Shown: positions 32,801 through 42,535, numbered from the stretch's first letter. The stretch: 64,000 nt of DNA from Mucilaginibacter pankratovii (GCF_014773265.1 NZ_JACWMY010000008.1:124001-188000); one strand, 5' to 3'. Translations and numbers: made by a program. Notes: generated from the letters alone by a model not told the origin.

Positions 32801-33292
32801 GTTGCGCAATACCGATATACTGGTAGTGCCGCCGATATAAGAGGTGTTTAAAACGGCCATATCAAGTTTACCGTCGCCATCGATATCGGCGGTGCAAATG
32901 GTTTGAGGCAGGGAGCCGGCAGCAAACTCTACTTTAGGGTCGATATCTGACAGGGTTATGGTATTTTTAGTATCGGCCGTTACCATGAACGATACATTAC
33001 TGTAACCTGTAAGCCCGTTTGATGTATTTAAAACTGATATAGGTTTATAAGTGGCCCCAACGGGTACGGTTACAGTGAGCGATGTATTATTTGCAGCGGT
33101 AACTGTTGCCCTTACACCACCAAAAAACACCTGGTTGTTTGCCGCCACTGTATTAAACGAACTGCCGTTGATGGTTACTGTAGAACCAACTTTACCGCTT
33201 GCCGGCAAAAAGGAATTTACACGGGGTGCCTGCGCAAATAAATTGGCAGCAAACAGCAGCAGGAATACGCAAAAAAGTAAAGGTTTTTTCAT
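29714..33292 (-). CDS. Giant surface protein, 5' part: signal peptide, IPT/TIG and many FG-GAP repeats
   Basis: 1192 residues with a Sec signal (KKPLLFCVFLLLFAANLFAQ) and alternating IPT/TIG domains (VNSFLPASGKVGSTVTINGSSF at 25-45, and repeats near 500 and 930) and FG-GAP/VCBS repeats. Each FG-GAP unit has a DIDGDGKPD-type calcium loop and an RNTSTPG-type turn; more than fifteen loops are visible. The frame leaves the FG-GAP pattern after FSFAPP at the run of nine G (29761-29769) and stops 15 codons later. Taking out one G joins it without a break to the 3' part. As it stands the gene makes a truncated protein lacking the sorting domain, so it would not be fixed to the surface. Confidence 0.8.
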   Translation of the reverse strand: MKKPLLFCVFLLLFAANLFAQAPRVNSFLPASGKVGSTVTINGSSFNTVAANNQVFFGGVRATVTAANNTSLTVTVPVGATYKPISVLNTSNGLTGYSNVSFMVTADTKNTITLSDIDPKVEFAAGSLPQTICTADIDGDGKLDMAVLNTSYIGGTTSISVLRNSSIKGAITKASFASTVDLPIGPVPTGLVLQDMDGDGKPDLVVTDKNENSVSIYRNISTPGSITANSFEPKVSFTTGDNTQSLAIGDIDSDGRPDIVTSNNAVVSVLLNKTTKGVINASSFAHNYDITRPLNAVIVADLDGDGKPDLAGVYNASTVVVMRNTIATPGIIDSTSFAPNVVFFSGAGPKQLIAVDLNKDNKPELISLNYYDRNINILPNATNGTGINNGSFLPNVTFSTGIYPASLPTGLAFDDIDGDDILDMVASVHGNGRLSIFKGINATGPISSGTFAAKLDMQLGSSAPSVAMGDIDGDGRPEILGISGTNVVSVLRNNPVIAPAITSIIPMSGPVGTTVTITGTNFNKYAIYKNVVYFGGAKATVISATETQIVTKVPAGSPFQPISVLNTETIRAAYSSKPFNVTYSGNTGIRAADFDVAIGYAYSSARYTGIDLVDMDNDGAPDMINTAGAKNVIYISKSKGLVTGHTTDQYDAPVEFTVDKGIYMLKIADFDGDGKADIAALSSVAKVIYILRNISTPGNLSFVPANTITVDQYGSVDNITLGDMDSDGKPDIVLGNVFSTLTIYRNISSTAGIFFTAAFPSIGGSGGSDAQIGDIDGDGKPDLVYGYNSYSYGTGIYVARNTSTPGQLSFDQSELAAEGAYHNFKLADLNGDDKLDIISAGQIILKNTAIKGVINTSSFAPMVIIGDIQYINAFSAFNITDMDGDGRPDVVVANAYNNNHNTLSVFRNTFTGTDILFDLPVNIDLPAEPDNLTVADIDGDGYPDILASTAYNIIQPVYYHPQVVVTPPRITAVSTLKGAVGSQLTITGSGFSPSPAGNTVVMGNVVATVTAASATSLTVTVPVSSMYEGITVTNNENKRVSNSWQPFVTTFSSKNNFSLTDFSDPVYIRTYRSNNGLVLADIDGDGKLDMVNLIDSSYAYRKMTVYRNISVKGTPLSAASFAPKVDIAADNIIAIRDINGDGKPDILSRGGGPFNYGGSFSVLANTSTPGNFSFAPPRLQWHGILYTCGCCS
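29761..29769. repeat. Run of nine G at the frameshift in the giant surface protein gene
   Basis: Nine G on the plus strand (nine C in the coding strand) follow codons for FSFA. Eight C would read F-A-P-P-V-Y-N-G, matching the repeat pattern; nine give F-A-P-P-R-L-Q-W and an early stop. Homopolymer runs of this kind slip during replication and switch surface genes on and off; a sequencing error is the other explanation. Confidence 0.7.
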
Positions 33293-33489
33293 TTAGGGGG
33301 TTTAGGTTATATAATAACTATTGATGCTGGTCTGAGGGTTTTTGTGATATGTAAAGTTATTAATTCTTAGGTAATTAATAAAATAAAACTGTAGATAAAC
33401 GGTATTATCAGTGGGTATTTATTGCAAGAGGTTTGCAGTATGCTTCATAAGTAATTTACCGCGGTTAACCGCAAGCTTGTGCCCGGTAC

Positions 33490-34075
33490 GCTTTTTATAA
33501 ACGAGGGGGATGATGATGGAGGAAGGTTATGGTAATGCCGCGCAGTATGTTGGCCTGCATATTACCAAAGGCGTTTTCGCTTATGGCAAATAGCTCCCGA
33601 GATTCGTTCGTCTTTGGTTATGGCAAAATTTAATTTTAGCAATAATGCTTTGGTTAAACCCACCGTACGGTCAAGCAAATTTGCAGGCTTTTCTTTTAAC
33701 AGCGAAATACTCTCGTCAAGGTGTTTCATGCCTTGATCCTGCCTGCCATTACTCATACAAAAGACAGCATAGTTACGTTTGGCAAACTCTTAAATGCGCT
33801 TGCAAAGACCGATCCCCCACTAAAGCGTCAGATTTTTGCGAAACCGATCAATTGCTTTGCGGTCATTGTCAGAAAATTCCGAAGAACTGTAGCTATATAG
33901 GTTACGGCCGTTCATAGACTCCTCGTCTCCGGCTATGTGTATGTCTGATCTCAAATATGCTACATTAGCAACCCAGGGAGATTGTTTGGGTTGAACAATA
34001 CAACCCGCAAAGGTTTGCAGGATCGCTCTTCCGCCCCCCTCCAGGCTACTTAAAACAACGCCAAAAGGCCGCAAA
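33490..34075 (-). pseudogene. Decayed TPR-like gene with several frameshifts
   Basis: On the minus strand, pieces of protein-like sequence appear in shifting frames: VAYLRSDIHIAGDEESMNGRN with RKAIDRFRK, then EFAKRNYAVFCMSNG joined to MKHLDESISLLKEK (TPR-like helix), then FAISENAFGNMQANILRG in another frame. No single frame is open through the region. The pieces resemble the tetratricopeptide part of a sensor or regulator. The 33293-33489 stretch between this and the giant gene shows nothing further. Confidence 0.35.
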
Positions 34076-34230
34076 TAGCTAATTTACAGACTTTTGGTAT
34101 ATCAATCAAAATGCTACTTATTCACCAGCAACTGCAATTTTAATTTTGTTATCCAAGGTATGTTGTGCCAAATATCAGTTGTTCAAAAAATGAAAGCAAA
34201 TCACAACCATACTATTGGCCGTGCGGCAGC

Positions 34231-34263
34231 AGAGGTATTTTTTGACGATCAAAAAATACCTCT
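34231..34263. terminator. Terminator at the end of the Sus operon
   Basis: A perfect 14-bp stem (AGAGGTATTTTTTG at 34231-34244, inverted copy at 34250-34263) with a 5-nt loop. It lies 26 bp past the stop of the last lipoprotein gene of the minus-strand Sus operon and can work in both directions. Confidence 0.8.
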
Positions 34264-34288
34264 GTACGCTTTACGCTAAAACCAATTG

Positions 34289-35536
34289 TTAATTTCTAAA
34301 CAATCGCAGTTTGGTAACCTGAAAATAGCTGCCGGGGTTGCCACTGCCAACAACGTTTCCTAAAAACCCTATGGAGACAACCTGCGGCGAGGTAAGTACA
34401 AATTCAAAAGTTTTTGTTTCTTTAGCGCTTGGAGATGTTTTACCTATGGCTGCACCATTGTACATACTTGCATAGCCCAGCGAAGAAGTAAGGTTAGCAA
34501 GTACCGGTAAACCGGCCCCACCCGCTGCTGCAACGCAGTATACCGTTGAGTTAGCCTGCACTTCGGAGTAATAGCTAAACGAAACCTGGTAGGTACCTGC
34601 CGGTAAGGCAGCAGATGTTGGCTGGTAAACTATACCGTCAACCACCGGGGAATTGTCCCATGTTTCCCAGTTGATAACGCCGCCTTCGTCGGCAGAGAAG
34701 CCGCCGTTGGTGCGGCCATCTTTATTTTTTGCTGCGGCATTGGTTATCCATGGCGCGGCAAGTACACCCCATCTCCCGCCCGGGGTTGCTCTTGTAAAAG
34801 GCCCGGTGTTTGATAAATAAATGCTGGTTACCTCGGCTTTAACGCTTTGGTCCTGGTAATCGGTATAAAATATATCAATAGCCGTTTTATTAGGCTTGAA
34901 AGCTGTACGGTAACTGATGGAAGCACCCGCCTTATAGCTGGGTAAAGATGTGCTTTGGCCAGTAGCCTGCGATACAATTAAAGTATCGTGCAGTTTATTG
35001 GCAACGTCGGTGTATTTAATTTGCATAGAAAGCACGCCATCATCGGCATTAACATCAGCCCAATTGATCAGCGCCGATCCATCCGCCTGTAATTCAGCCT
35101 TGGCTACTCCCCTGTTAATCAACGAACTCTGATACAAACTACCGTAAACATTCCCGGCCAGTGTAACGGGGATAGATATGTTTCCCCCGTTATCATAAGT
35201 GCGTATCTCAAAGGTCATCACTCCTTCGGGCAGGTTTGGTATAAAAAGTTTAGCGGTATCCACGCCATTTGTACGGGTTACCGGTGTTTCTATAGAATCT
35301 TGCTTACTGTTCCAATACACCTTGTATTTTACAATTTTGGGGTCGGATGTAAACAGGCCCATCAACAGAACCCTGTTTCTACCCGAAAAAACTTGTACTG
35401 AATCTAATTTACCTGGGTATGAAATTGCTCCGTTTGGCTCGTACTTCTTTTTGTAATCATCCATTTTAGTGCAGGCGCCAAGCGCAAATACCATCAGCAA
35501 TAAAAGGCAGTGTGATATGTTTTTATATTGTTTCAT
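34289..35536 (-). CDS. DUF4998/DUF5013-type lipoprotein of a Sus locus
   Basis: 415 residues from ATG 35536 (an ATG three codons upstream, at 35545, is possible). Lipobox ALGAC, then the DUF4998 pattern KMDDYKKKYEPNGAISYPGK with VFSGRNRVLLMG, VKYKVYWNSKQDS and VMTFEIRTYDNGGN. The C-terminal ~150 residues resemble DUF5013, a jelly-roll carbohydrate-binding-like domain (GTYQVSFSYYSEVQANSTVYC, YFQVTKLRLFRN). Such lipoproteins are exposed on the outer membrane and help the SusCD pair bind glycans. It is the last gene of the operon, with the terminator just downstream. It should be made only when the sigma/FecR pair is switched on. Confidence 0.75.
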   Translation of the reverse strand: MKQYKNISHCLLLLMVFALGACTKMDDYKKKYEPNGAISYPGKLDSVQVFSGRNRVLLMGLFTSDPKIVKYKVYWNSKQDSIETPVTRTNGVDTAKLFIPNLPEGVMTFEIRTYDNGGNISIPVTLAGNVYGSLYQSSLINRGVAKAELQADGSALINWADVNADDGVLSMQIKYTDVANKLHDTLIVSQATGQSTSLPSYKAGASISYRTAFKPNKTAIDIFYTDYQDQSVKAEVTSIYLSNTGPFTRATPGGRWGVLAAPWITNAAAKNKDGRTNGGFSADEGGVINWETWDNSPVVDGIVYQPTSAALPAGTYQVSFSYYSEVQANSTVYCVAAAGGAGLPVLANLTSSLGYASMYNGAAIGKTSPSAKETKTFEFVLTSPQVVSIGFLGNVVGSGNPGSYFQVTKLRLFRN

Positions 35537-35569
35537 AATTGACATTAAATTGAAAATCTCCTACACAAA

Positions 35570-36775
35570 TTACTTCCCGAATAATGTAAGCTCACTGATA
35601 CTCATAAAGTACGAGCCTGTCCAGTTACGTAAGCTCCTAATTCTCAAATACCTGTAAGGGCTTACACCAGCCGGAAAATCGAACCCCCACCCGTCATTAC
35701 CATACTTAAAATCGGCGGCAGTTTCGGTACCGGATGGCGAACCCGAAGGTTTCACCACATTGCAGGTTAATAATTTAGTCCACGATGCATCAAGGGCGCC
35801 ATTCACATTAGGGGAGTTTGATCCATATATTTCAAAATCTCTTAAGTTACCGCGTACATAGTATACGTTACCGATCTCCAAAAAGGGATTCATAATAAAG
35901 CGGCTAAATACTCTTTGTTTACCCAGGTCAAGCGTTACCATTTGAGGGCTGCCTGCACTTTCTACTGTAAATAAACAATTGGGCCAGCCACCTGTAAAGT
36001 TGCCGTCGTATATTTTGGTTAGATCCGTATAGGAATACAAGTTGGTTGCATCGCCGGGCAAAACGTACGGCGACCAGTCCAGTTTGGAGAACTGCTCCTC
36101 ATAAAACGGAGTGAGGTTCAAAAACAAGGTATCAGAGAGGTTTAAGAACCTGTCGCGAACAAAAAATGCATATTTTCTTGCTATCGCCGGCTGTCCTCTT
36201 ACCGATGCCTTAATAGCAACGCTGTTACTGTAAATATTATCCATCCCTTTTGGTTGCACAAACTGTCCGTTATTGGCGGTATCTACCAAAGGCACTATGG
36301 CTAAGTTATCTTTTGTAGGGTTATCTACTGCAATGTTAAACCCGCCAAAAGTTGCAGTAACCTTAAGCGAATTAAAAGCCAGTATATATGGCGGCGTAAG
36401 GGGTTTTACGGTAACACTAACTGGTGCCGAAGCCTTTTCGCTGGAGTTAACCGCGTATAGTTTTACCTCATGTTCCTTCGTGTCGCCAAAGCCATCAACG
36501 GTTAAAGTGTTGGAGTAGCGCGATGCAATTACCTCGCGCGATTTGCCGGGAGTTGTTTCGTAAACCGCCCGTACATAAAAAAGGTCGTCATCACCCGGCA
36601 GGGCATACGTTAAAACAGATAGCCCGTTTTTATTCTCTACCTGCACATTGCTCACAACACCCGGAGGGGTGGTATTATTTGTAAGGGGTTTGTTAAGTGT
36701 TTCCTGCTTGCAACCCGATGCTACTATTGCTAATAGCCACATGCTAAAAGCAATTTGTAATTTTATTGATCTCAT
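35570..36775 (-). CDS. DUF4959/DUF5126/DUF5000-type lipoprotein of a Sus locus
   Basis: 401 residues from the ATG at 36775 (a longer frame starts at 36799). Lipobox VASGC, then an FN3-like DUF4959 region (PPGVVSNVQVENKNGLSVLTYALPGDDDLFYVRAVYE), a DUF5126 region about 130-230, and a C-terminal discoidin-like DUF5000 (TVESAGSPQMVTLDLGKQRVFSRF, RGNLRDFEIYGSN, YRYLRIRSLRNW). The discoidin-like fold usually binds sugars. The gene follows SusD with a 37-bp gap. Together with the next lipoprotein it forms the surface glycan-binding part of the locus. Domain names come from memory of similar operons, so the borders are approximate. Confidence 0.75.
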   Translation of the reverse strand: MRSIKLQIAFSMWLLAIVASGCKQETLNKPLTNNTTPPGVVSNVQVENKNGLSVLTYALPGDDDLFYVRAVYETTPGKSREVIASRYSNTLTVDGFGDTKEHEVKLYAVNSSEKASAPVSVTVKPLTPPYILAFNSLKVTATFGGFNIAVDNPTKDNLAIVPLVDTANNGQFVQPKGMDNIYSNSVAIKASVRGQPAIARKYAFFVRDRFLNLSDTLFLNLTPFYEEQFSKLDWSPYVLPGDATNLYSYTDLTKIYDGNFTGGWPNCLFTVESAGSPQMVTLDLGKQRVFSRFIMNPFLEIGNVYYVRGNLRDFEIYGSNSPNVNGALDASWTKLLTCNVVKPSGSPSGTETAADFKYGNDGWGFDFPAGVSPYRYLRIRSLRNWTGSYFMSISELTLFGK

Positions 36776-36812
36776 GCTAATGTTTTTATTGTTAAACATT
36801 TAATTAAATAAA

Positions 36813-38786
36813 TTACCAATTAGGGTTTTGTACCAAATTCTGATTGATAAGTAAATCGCTTTCCTGAATTGGCCACAAGTAATCGCGGGGGATTACAAAG
36901 CGCCTCGAGTAGATAGAACGTTCGCGGTAGTACAACTCGGGCGAGTTCTCACTTATCGACCAACCTGTTACGTTACTATTGAGCTCGACACCTGCGGTTT
37001 TCCAGCGTAACAGATCCCAAAAGCGTTGCCCTTCAAAACAAAGCTCCACGGCGCGCTCACGCTGGATAATAGAGCGCAAGCCATCTTTTGTAGTATACTT
37101 TGTTGGGTTGATGCTGTAGTTTGTCCACGAGTCCTGAACGGTAGGCAAACCTGCCCTTACCCTTACGCGATTTAGATAAGTATAAGCAGCAGCCCCCGGG
37201 CCTTGTGCCTCATTCATCGCCTCCGCGTAAAGTAAATACAGATCGGCCAAACGCATCTCCGGCCACGCGTAATTCAAATAAGTAACAGTTGCCCATTCGT
37301 AATGCCAATTAAGAGCCTTTTTCATATAAAATCCGGCGATGGGTATTGGCGACGACTGGCCAATTTCGGCGCCGCGCGATTTGAGCCACCAGGTATCAAC
37401 GTCTGTTTTTGTTGGGCTGTTGGCCATATACCAAATGCCACGGTCGAAACCAAGGTCGGCATAGTAACGCGGCTCCCTATCAAAATTAAGCCTTGCGGTA
37501 GTTTCGCCTTCTTTAATGTTAAAACGCTCGGCATGGTTACCAACACGTAGCTTAGAGATGTTGCTAAAATCGAGTGTTTTATCCTCGTTGATAGGCACAC
37601 CATTTTTGGTGTAGAACATTTTCGCCATTTTTATAGTTGGCCCAAGCAAGGGGCGGTTTGCCGATTTAGCAGCATCGGCGTTATTAAAGTCGTACTGGCC
37701 GGCACACATCGACTGGAAAAACGAACTGAAGCCGATGTTATTGACGGTTAATCCCCATATCAACTCATCGTTCCATTTTTCGCTCATCGCATTCCTGATG
37801 CTCATTTGCGTCATGGTAGTATCGCTCAGTTTAACTGTTTGCACCGGAAACTGGTACAATTTGATGCTCTGCGACTCGCATGCATCTATAGCCGCTTTAC
37901 AGGCATCAGCAGCCAGCTGCCATTTTTCGGCGCTGTAAGTCGAGTTAAATAGTGCCTCCCCGTCTTTGTTTTTAAATGAATTATAGTCGGGGTTGCCGTT
38001 AAACAGCGGGCTTGCAGCGGTAACCAGCAATCTTGCTTTCATACTTAAAGCAATTGGCTTGGTTAAGCGGCCCAAATCGCTGCCTTCGTTTTGGATGGTT
38101 AACGGTAATTTTGAAGCGGCAAGGTCATATAAACCGGCTATATAGGCAACCACCTCATCAACCGGGCGGCGTTTTACCCTTACATCATCTATAGAAGCAT
38201 CTATGGGAAGATTTTTATCAATAATGGGTATTGGCCCATAAGCACGAAACAGCTGGAAATGATAAAAAGCCTTTAAAAATTGCGCCTCGGCTATCCAACG
38301 TTCGCGCGTGTCAATATCAAGGTCGCGTACCTTATTCAGGTCGCTTACGTTTTCCAGAAAAACATTACAATCGCGTATGGCACGGTAGTTTCCCGCTGCA
38401 TCCCTGGTTCCGTTCATATAATTGGCAATAGGATCTGATGAGTTTTGGAAACCTCTTGGCAATTGCAAAACGTTTGTAGAGCGGATGTGATTCGCCGGGT
38501 CTTCCACCCATACCTCATCACCAGCTGTAAGGCCAACGTTGTAAGTGGGGTCGGCCCCGGTTGGCAGGTACGAGTAGCAGGTAAACAAGTATTTTTCGGC
38601 CTCTGCTTTAGAAACAAATGCATTGGCTATTGTAGAAACGTTATCCGGCACAACATCCAAAAAAGGTTTCTTGCACGATGACATTGGCAGCGCCATTATT
38701 AAAAAGCCCATCAGCAAGGTGATTCCTCCCCTTGGTGCGCTGCCTGATAAAGTGTGCTTAATTTTTTGTATATAATTAGTTTTCAT
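36813..38786 (-). CDS. SusD/RagB-family outer-membrane lipoprotein
   Basis: 657 residues with a lipoprotein signal (LIMALPMSSC) and the SusD plan: FLDVVPDNVSTIANAF and KYLFTCYSYLP at the N-terminus, a TPR-helical frame (FLKAFYHFQLFRAYGPIPII), and the closing RAVELCFEGQRFWDLLRW near 600. SusD closes over the SusC barrel at the cell surface and holds the glycan or peptide before import. Length is at the upper end for the family. It begins 19 bp after the SusC stop, the normal pairing. The substrate cannot be told from sequence; the nearby beta-galactosidase scrap hints at a galactose-containing glycan. Confidence 0.92.
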   Translation of the reverse strand: MKTNYIQKIKHTLSGSAPRGGITLLMGFLIMALPMSSCKKPFLDVVPDNVSTIANAFVSKAEAEKYLFTCYSYLPTGADPTYNVGLTAGDEVWVEDPANHIRSTNVLQLPRGFQNSSDPIANYMNGTRDAAGNYRAIRDCNVFLENVSDLNKVRDLDIDTRERWIAEAQFLKAFYHFQLFRAYGPIPIIDKNLPIDASIDDVRVKRRPVDEVVAYIAGLYDLAASKLPLTIQNEGSDLGRLTKPIALSMKARLLVTAASPLFNGNPDYNSFKNKDGEALFNSTYSAEKWQLAADACKAAIDACESQSIKLYQFPVQTVKLSDTTMTQMSIRNAMSEKWNDELIWGLTVNNIGFSSFFQSMCAGQYDFNNADAAKSANRPLLGPTIKMAKMFYTKNGVPINEDKTLDFSNISKLRVGNHAERFNIKEGETTARLNFDREPRYYADLGFDRGIWYMANSPTKTDVDTWWLKSRGAEIGQSSPIPIAGFYMKKALNWHYEWATVTYLNYAWPEMRLADLYLLYAEAMNEAQGPGAAAYTYLNRVRVRAGLPTVQDSWTNYSINPTKYTTKDGLRSIIQRERAVELCFEGQRFWDLLRWKTAGVELNSNVTGWSISENSPELYYRERSIYSRRFVIPRDYLWPIQESDLLINQNLVQNPNW

Positions 38787-38805
38787 ATAATTAATTTCTA
38801 AGCTT

Positions 38806-41800
38806 TTAAAATTCTACCCTTAAGCCTAAGTTAAACACACGCTGAATTGGATACCCCAAGCCCGATGTACCCATCTCAGGATCCCAAAGTTTAAAGCTGC
38901 TTAGGGATAATAGATTTAGCCCGTTTACATAAATACGCGCGCTGCTTAAATGGATGTTTTTTAGTGCGTTTTTAGTAAAGTTGTAACCAAGCTCTGCTGA
39001 TTTTAAGCGAACAAAAGAACCGTTGCGCAACCACCAGGTAGAGGCTTGTGTGTTATTACCCTGTATTTGGGTGCTTAGGCGCGGATAAAACGCGTAAGGG
39101 TTACGGTTATCTTCAGACCAATGGTCATCAGCAATAGCACTCAACAAGCCGCTTTGGTTGCCTCTATCTAGCCTGTTCCACGACTGATAACCGCTAATCT
39201 GGTAAAAGGGAGAAATATCTGCCGAGTTGATGAAAAAGGATGACCGTGCAGAACCTTGGAAGAAGGCGCTGATATCGAAATTTTTATAGCCTACGGAGAA
39301 ACCAAAACCATAGATGATCTCGGGTACCTGAGGATGGCCTATAGGCACCACATCCGAGCTGGTAATTTTACCATCACCATTCATATCCCGGTATTTTATA
39401 TCGCCTGCTTTGTAATCACCAAAGCCTTGTACCGGTGAGTTGGCCACATCCTTATCGTCAATAAACAAACGCTCGGCAATAAGCCCGTATAGCTGACTTA
39501 ATGAATTACCCACCCTCGAAAGGTACTGCAGGTTGGCAGGATAAATTGGCTCTTCATTTTTTAGCAGTTTGCTTTTTGAATAGGTAAGCGTACCGCGCGA
39601 CTGGATCCAGAATGAATTGCTGAAATTTTTCTTATAATCCATAGCAACATCTACCCCGCGGCTGGATGATTTACCCGCGTTTGATGAAATGTTGGCCTGT
39701 AAGCCCATTGATGTAGGGATAGTGCTGCGTACCAACAAAATATTATCGCGGTTTTGCTGGTAAGCATCTAATGTAAGGTTAAAGTTTTTAGCAATAGTCA
39801 AATCCATACCAATATTGGTTTGGCGCGATTGCTCCCACGTAATGTTCCGGTTTTCGTAACGGTAGGTAACTACACCCGGCCTGCTGTAGGTATAGTTGGT
39901 ACCAAACTGACCAATGCTGCCATTGTTAAGGTTTACATCAGATAGGTAAAAGAAACGATCGTTAGCAGAGCCTATTTGGTCGTTACCCACTAAACCGTAA
40001 GTGAACCTAAATTTAAGGTTATCAATAGTTGAGAGTAGCGGTTCAAAGAATTTCTCGTTTGATACCACCCAACCGGCACCAACAGACGGGAAGAAACCGA
40101 AGCGGTGATTGGCAGCGAAACGCTCGGAACCGTTGTAACCAAAGTTAAACTCAACCAGGTAGCGGTTATCATAACCGTAAGTAAACCTGCCCGATACACC
40201 CTGGTTACGCGAAGGTAACGACAGCTGAAGCGATGGCGCGTTACCGGTAAGGTAATTACGCATAGTACCAATCAACAAACCACTTACCGCATGTTTTTGT
40301 GCGAATATGCGGTTGTAGTTGATGGCAGTTTCTATATAGGTGATTGAGTTTGAAATATTTGCCGCCGGGTTTTGGTTGTAGGTTAAGTATTCTGTGGGCG
40401 TGGCGCCTATGCTACCTACCGAACCGTTGTTAAGCAAACTTAAACCGCTGAAAGTTCCATTTGATACGTTTGACTGATAATAATACGGGCTATACTGGCG
40501 CGATACGGTGAAGTAAGAATAGCGGGTTGTATAACCCATTGTCCTTGCCGATAGCCCCTCAGTAATAAAATCGAGTTTTTGGCTTAAGTTTAATTGTGCC
40601 GTTAGCGTACTGGTATTTGAGCTTTGGAAACCGGATAGTGATTGTGCGTACGGGTTCATATAAAGCGCGCCTCCCGGGATAATTGCGTTGCCAAAAAGCG
40701 GGTGGTTCTCAAACGGTAGTAAACTGGCCGGATAAATGGCCGGAAAGGCAACCGGGTTACTCCACAAAGCATTTAAAAAAGTATACCCGCCGCCGCCAAT
40801 TGGCCCCTGATAGCTATCAAACTGGCCTTTTAAACTTACCACTGCTTCGGTGCTTTTGGTAAAGTTTAAAGTTGTGTTTGATAAAATAGAGTACGATTGA
40901 AGCTTAATGTTGTTACTGAAATTGTTGAGGCTATTCTCGGCCAGGTTACCATTATCAATATTGTAGGTCATGGCTAAATAGTATTTAGCTTTTTCGCCCC
41001 CACCGCTGGCGTTCATGTTGTACCGCTGGTTATTGGTTTTGGTTTTTATCAACTGCTTTATCCAGTTGTTGCTCGGGTATAACAAAGGATCATCGCCGGC
41101 AGCCGTGTGGTCTATTTTGTTTTGCGAATAAGGTAAAATACCCAACGGGTTACGGGTTAACACGGCTTCGTTGGCCAGTGTCATGTACGTAATGTTATCT
41201 GCCAGGGCAATATTTTTAATATTAGACGATGTTGAATTCTCAGCACGCATGTTGAATCTAACGGCACCTGTTTCGCCACGTTTTGTGGTAACCAGTATTA
41301 CACCGTTTGCACCGCGTGCACCATACAATGACGATGCAGTAGCATCCTTAAGTACCGAAAAACCTGCAATATCATCCGGCTGTAAGCGGGCAAGATCGGT
41401 AGTGGTAGATTCTATGCCATCTATCAATATCAAAGGGTCTACCTTACCCGCACCAAATGTACCCACACCGCGAATGAAGAACTGGGCATTATCTGCACCC
41501 GGCTCACCGCTTCGCTGGTAAGAGATCATTCCGGGCACAACACCGGCAAGCATGGTTGTTAAGTTGCTGGTAGCACCTTTAAGCTGCTTGGTGCTTACGC
41601 TGGTTATAGAACTTACCAGGCTGGTTTTCTTTTGCGTACCGTAAGCCACAATAGCTACCTCCTCCAATGCATTTTTATCCGTATCCATTTGCACATCTAC
41701 CTGGCAAGCACCATCTGCGCCAACAGGGTAGTTGGCGAGGTCGAACTCCTGTGTTTTAGAACCTACAAATGAAAAGGAAACGATAGTTTTGGCGGCGCCC

Positions 41801-42303
41801 TTCAGCACTATGGCATATCTACCATTAACATCTGTTTGTGTGCCAAGGGTTGTACCTTTAATTTTTACAGTAACACCCGGTAAAGCAAGCCCTTTTTCAT
41901 CAGTAACCGTACCTTGCACTTTCTTTGGCACCACAACGCGCACGGGATCTTTCTGGGGTGCTTGCACAGGAGGCGCCGCATTTGTTTTTTCAATAACGAT
42001 GAGTTGATCGCGCAACGTGTATTTTAGTTCTTTGCCTTTTAGCAAAACTTCAAAAACTTCGGGCAGCTGAGCATTGCTGAAATTTGCCGAAACAACCTCC
42101 TTATCATTGAGGAGCTTGTTGCTGTAAAACACCGTTAGGCCGGTTTGTTTTTTAATGGAATCGAATACCTCTGCTAATGTGATGTTAGCTTTTTGGATGG
42201 TAACCGGCCCTGGGCTTTGCGCCTGCACAGTGTTGTACCGGGTTAACAATAAAAGAAACAGAACAGGCAGCATGAGTCGCCGGTTAAATAAAATTTTCTT
42301 CAT
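38806..42303 (-). CDS. SusC/RagA-family TonB-linked outer-membrane transporter with STN domain
   Basis: 1165 residues. Signal peptide 1-28, STN domain about 35-105 (ITLAEVFDSIKKQTGLTVFYSN), a carboxypeptidase-D-like plug-proximal domain about 128-200 (VQGTVTDEKGLALPGVTVKIKG), a TonB plug with the SusC mark YGARGANGVILVTTKRG near 330, then a long beta-barrel ending FNLGLRVEF with a C-terminal Phe. The STN domain contacts FecR in the periplasm, so occupancy of the transporter controls the sigma factor upstream. It imports glycans or peptides using TonB energy and pairs with the SusD gene 19 bp downstream. Length and all domains are complete, unlike the fragment at 1.3-1.6 kb. Confidence 0.93.
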   Translation of the reverse strand: MKKILFNRRLMLPVLFLLLLTRYNTVQAQSPGPVTIQKANITLAEVFDSIKKQTGLTVFYSNKLLNDKEVVSANFSNAQLPEVFEVLLKGKELKYTLRDQLIVIEKTNAAPPVQAPQKDPVRVVVPKKVQGTVTDEKGLALPGVTVKIKGTTLGTQTDVNGRYAIVLKGAAKTIVSFSFVGSKTQEFDLANYPVGADGACQVDVQMDTDKNALEEVAIVAYGTQKKTSLVSSITSVSTKQLKGATSNLTTMLAGVVPGMISYQRSGEPGADNAQFFIRGVGTFGAGKVDPLILIDGIESTTTDLARLQPDDIAGFSVLKDATASSLYGARGANGVILVTTKRGETGAVRFNMRAENSTSSNIKNIALADNITYMTLANEAVLTRNPLGILPYSQNKIDHTAAGDDPLLYPSNNWIKQLIKTKTNNQRYNMNASGGGEKAKYYLAMTYNIDNGNLAENSLNNFSNNIKLQSYSILSNTTLNFTKSTEAVVSLKGQFDSYQGPIGGGGYTFLNALWSNPVAFPAIYPASLLPFENHPLFGNAIIPGGALYMNPYAQSLSGFQSSNTSTLTAQLNLSQKLDFITEGLSARTMGYTTRYSYFTVSRQYSPYYYQSNVSNGTFSGLSLLNNGSVGSIGATPTEYLTYNQNPAANISNSITYIETAINYNRIFAQKHAVSGLLIGTMRNYLTGNAPSLQLSLPSRNQGVSGRFTYGYDNRYLVEFNFGYNGSERFAANHRFGFFPSVGAGWVVSNEKFFEPLLSTIDNLKFRFTYGLVGNDQIGSANDRFFYLSDVNLNNGSIGQFGTNYTYSRPGVVTYRYENRNITWEQSRQTNIGMDLTIAKNFNLTLDAYQQNRDNILLVRSTIPTSMGLQANISSNAGKSSSRGVDVAMDYKKNFSNSFWIQSRGTLTYSKSKLLKNEEPIYPANLQYLSRVGNSLSQLYGLIAERLFIDDKDVANSPVQGFGDYKAGDIKYRDMNGDGKITSSDVVPIGHPQVPEIIYGFGFSVGYKNFDISAFFQGSARSSFFINSADISPFYQISGYQSWNRLDRGNQSGLLSAIADDHWSEDNRNPYAFYPRLSTQIQGNNTQASTWWLRNGSFVRLKSAELGYNFTKNALKNIHLSSARIYVNGLNLLSLSSFKLWDPEMGTSGLGYPIQRVFNLGLRVEF

Positions 42304-42535
42304 ATATGTGTTAGATCTGATTGGTTTACACTAAGACCGGATCCAACAAAAACGGGTGAATAAAAAAACAATAAACTGTAACATTTATATATACACACAA
42401 TAAATGCACTGTTTTTCAGTAGTAAAAAAAATAACGGAGATGACGAAGAAATTTGCCGGGACGTAAGCTGGTATTTCAGCGGTTTGCAAATAAGAGTGTA
42501 ATTGTGCTCTGCAATTCCCTATAACGCGAACTTGC

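Noticed and set aside
25400..33292. CRISPR array from the many regular repeats
   Set aside because: The repeats are codons for FG-GAP calcium loops, of varied DNA sequence and uneven spacing, inside coding frames; no spacer-repeat structure and no cas genes are seen.
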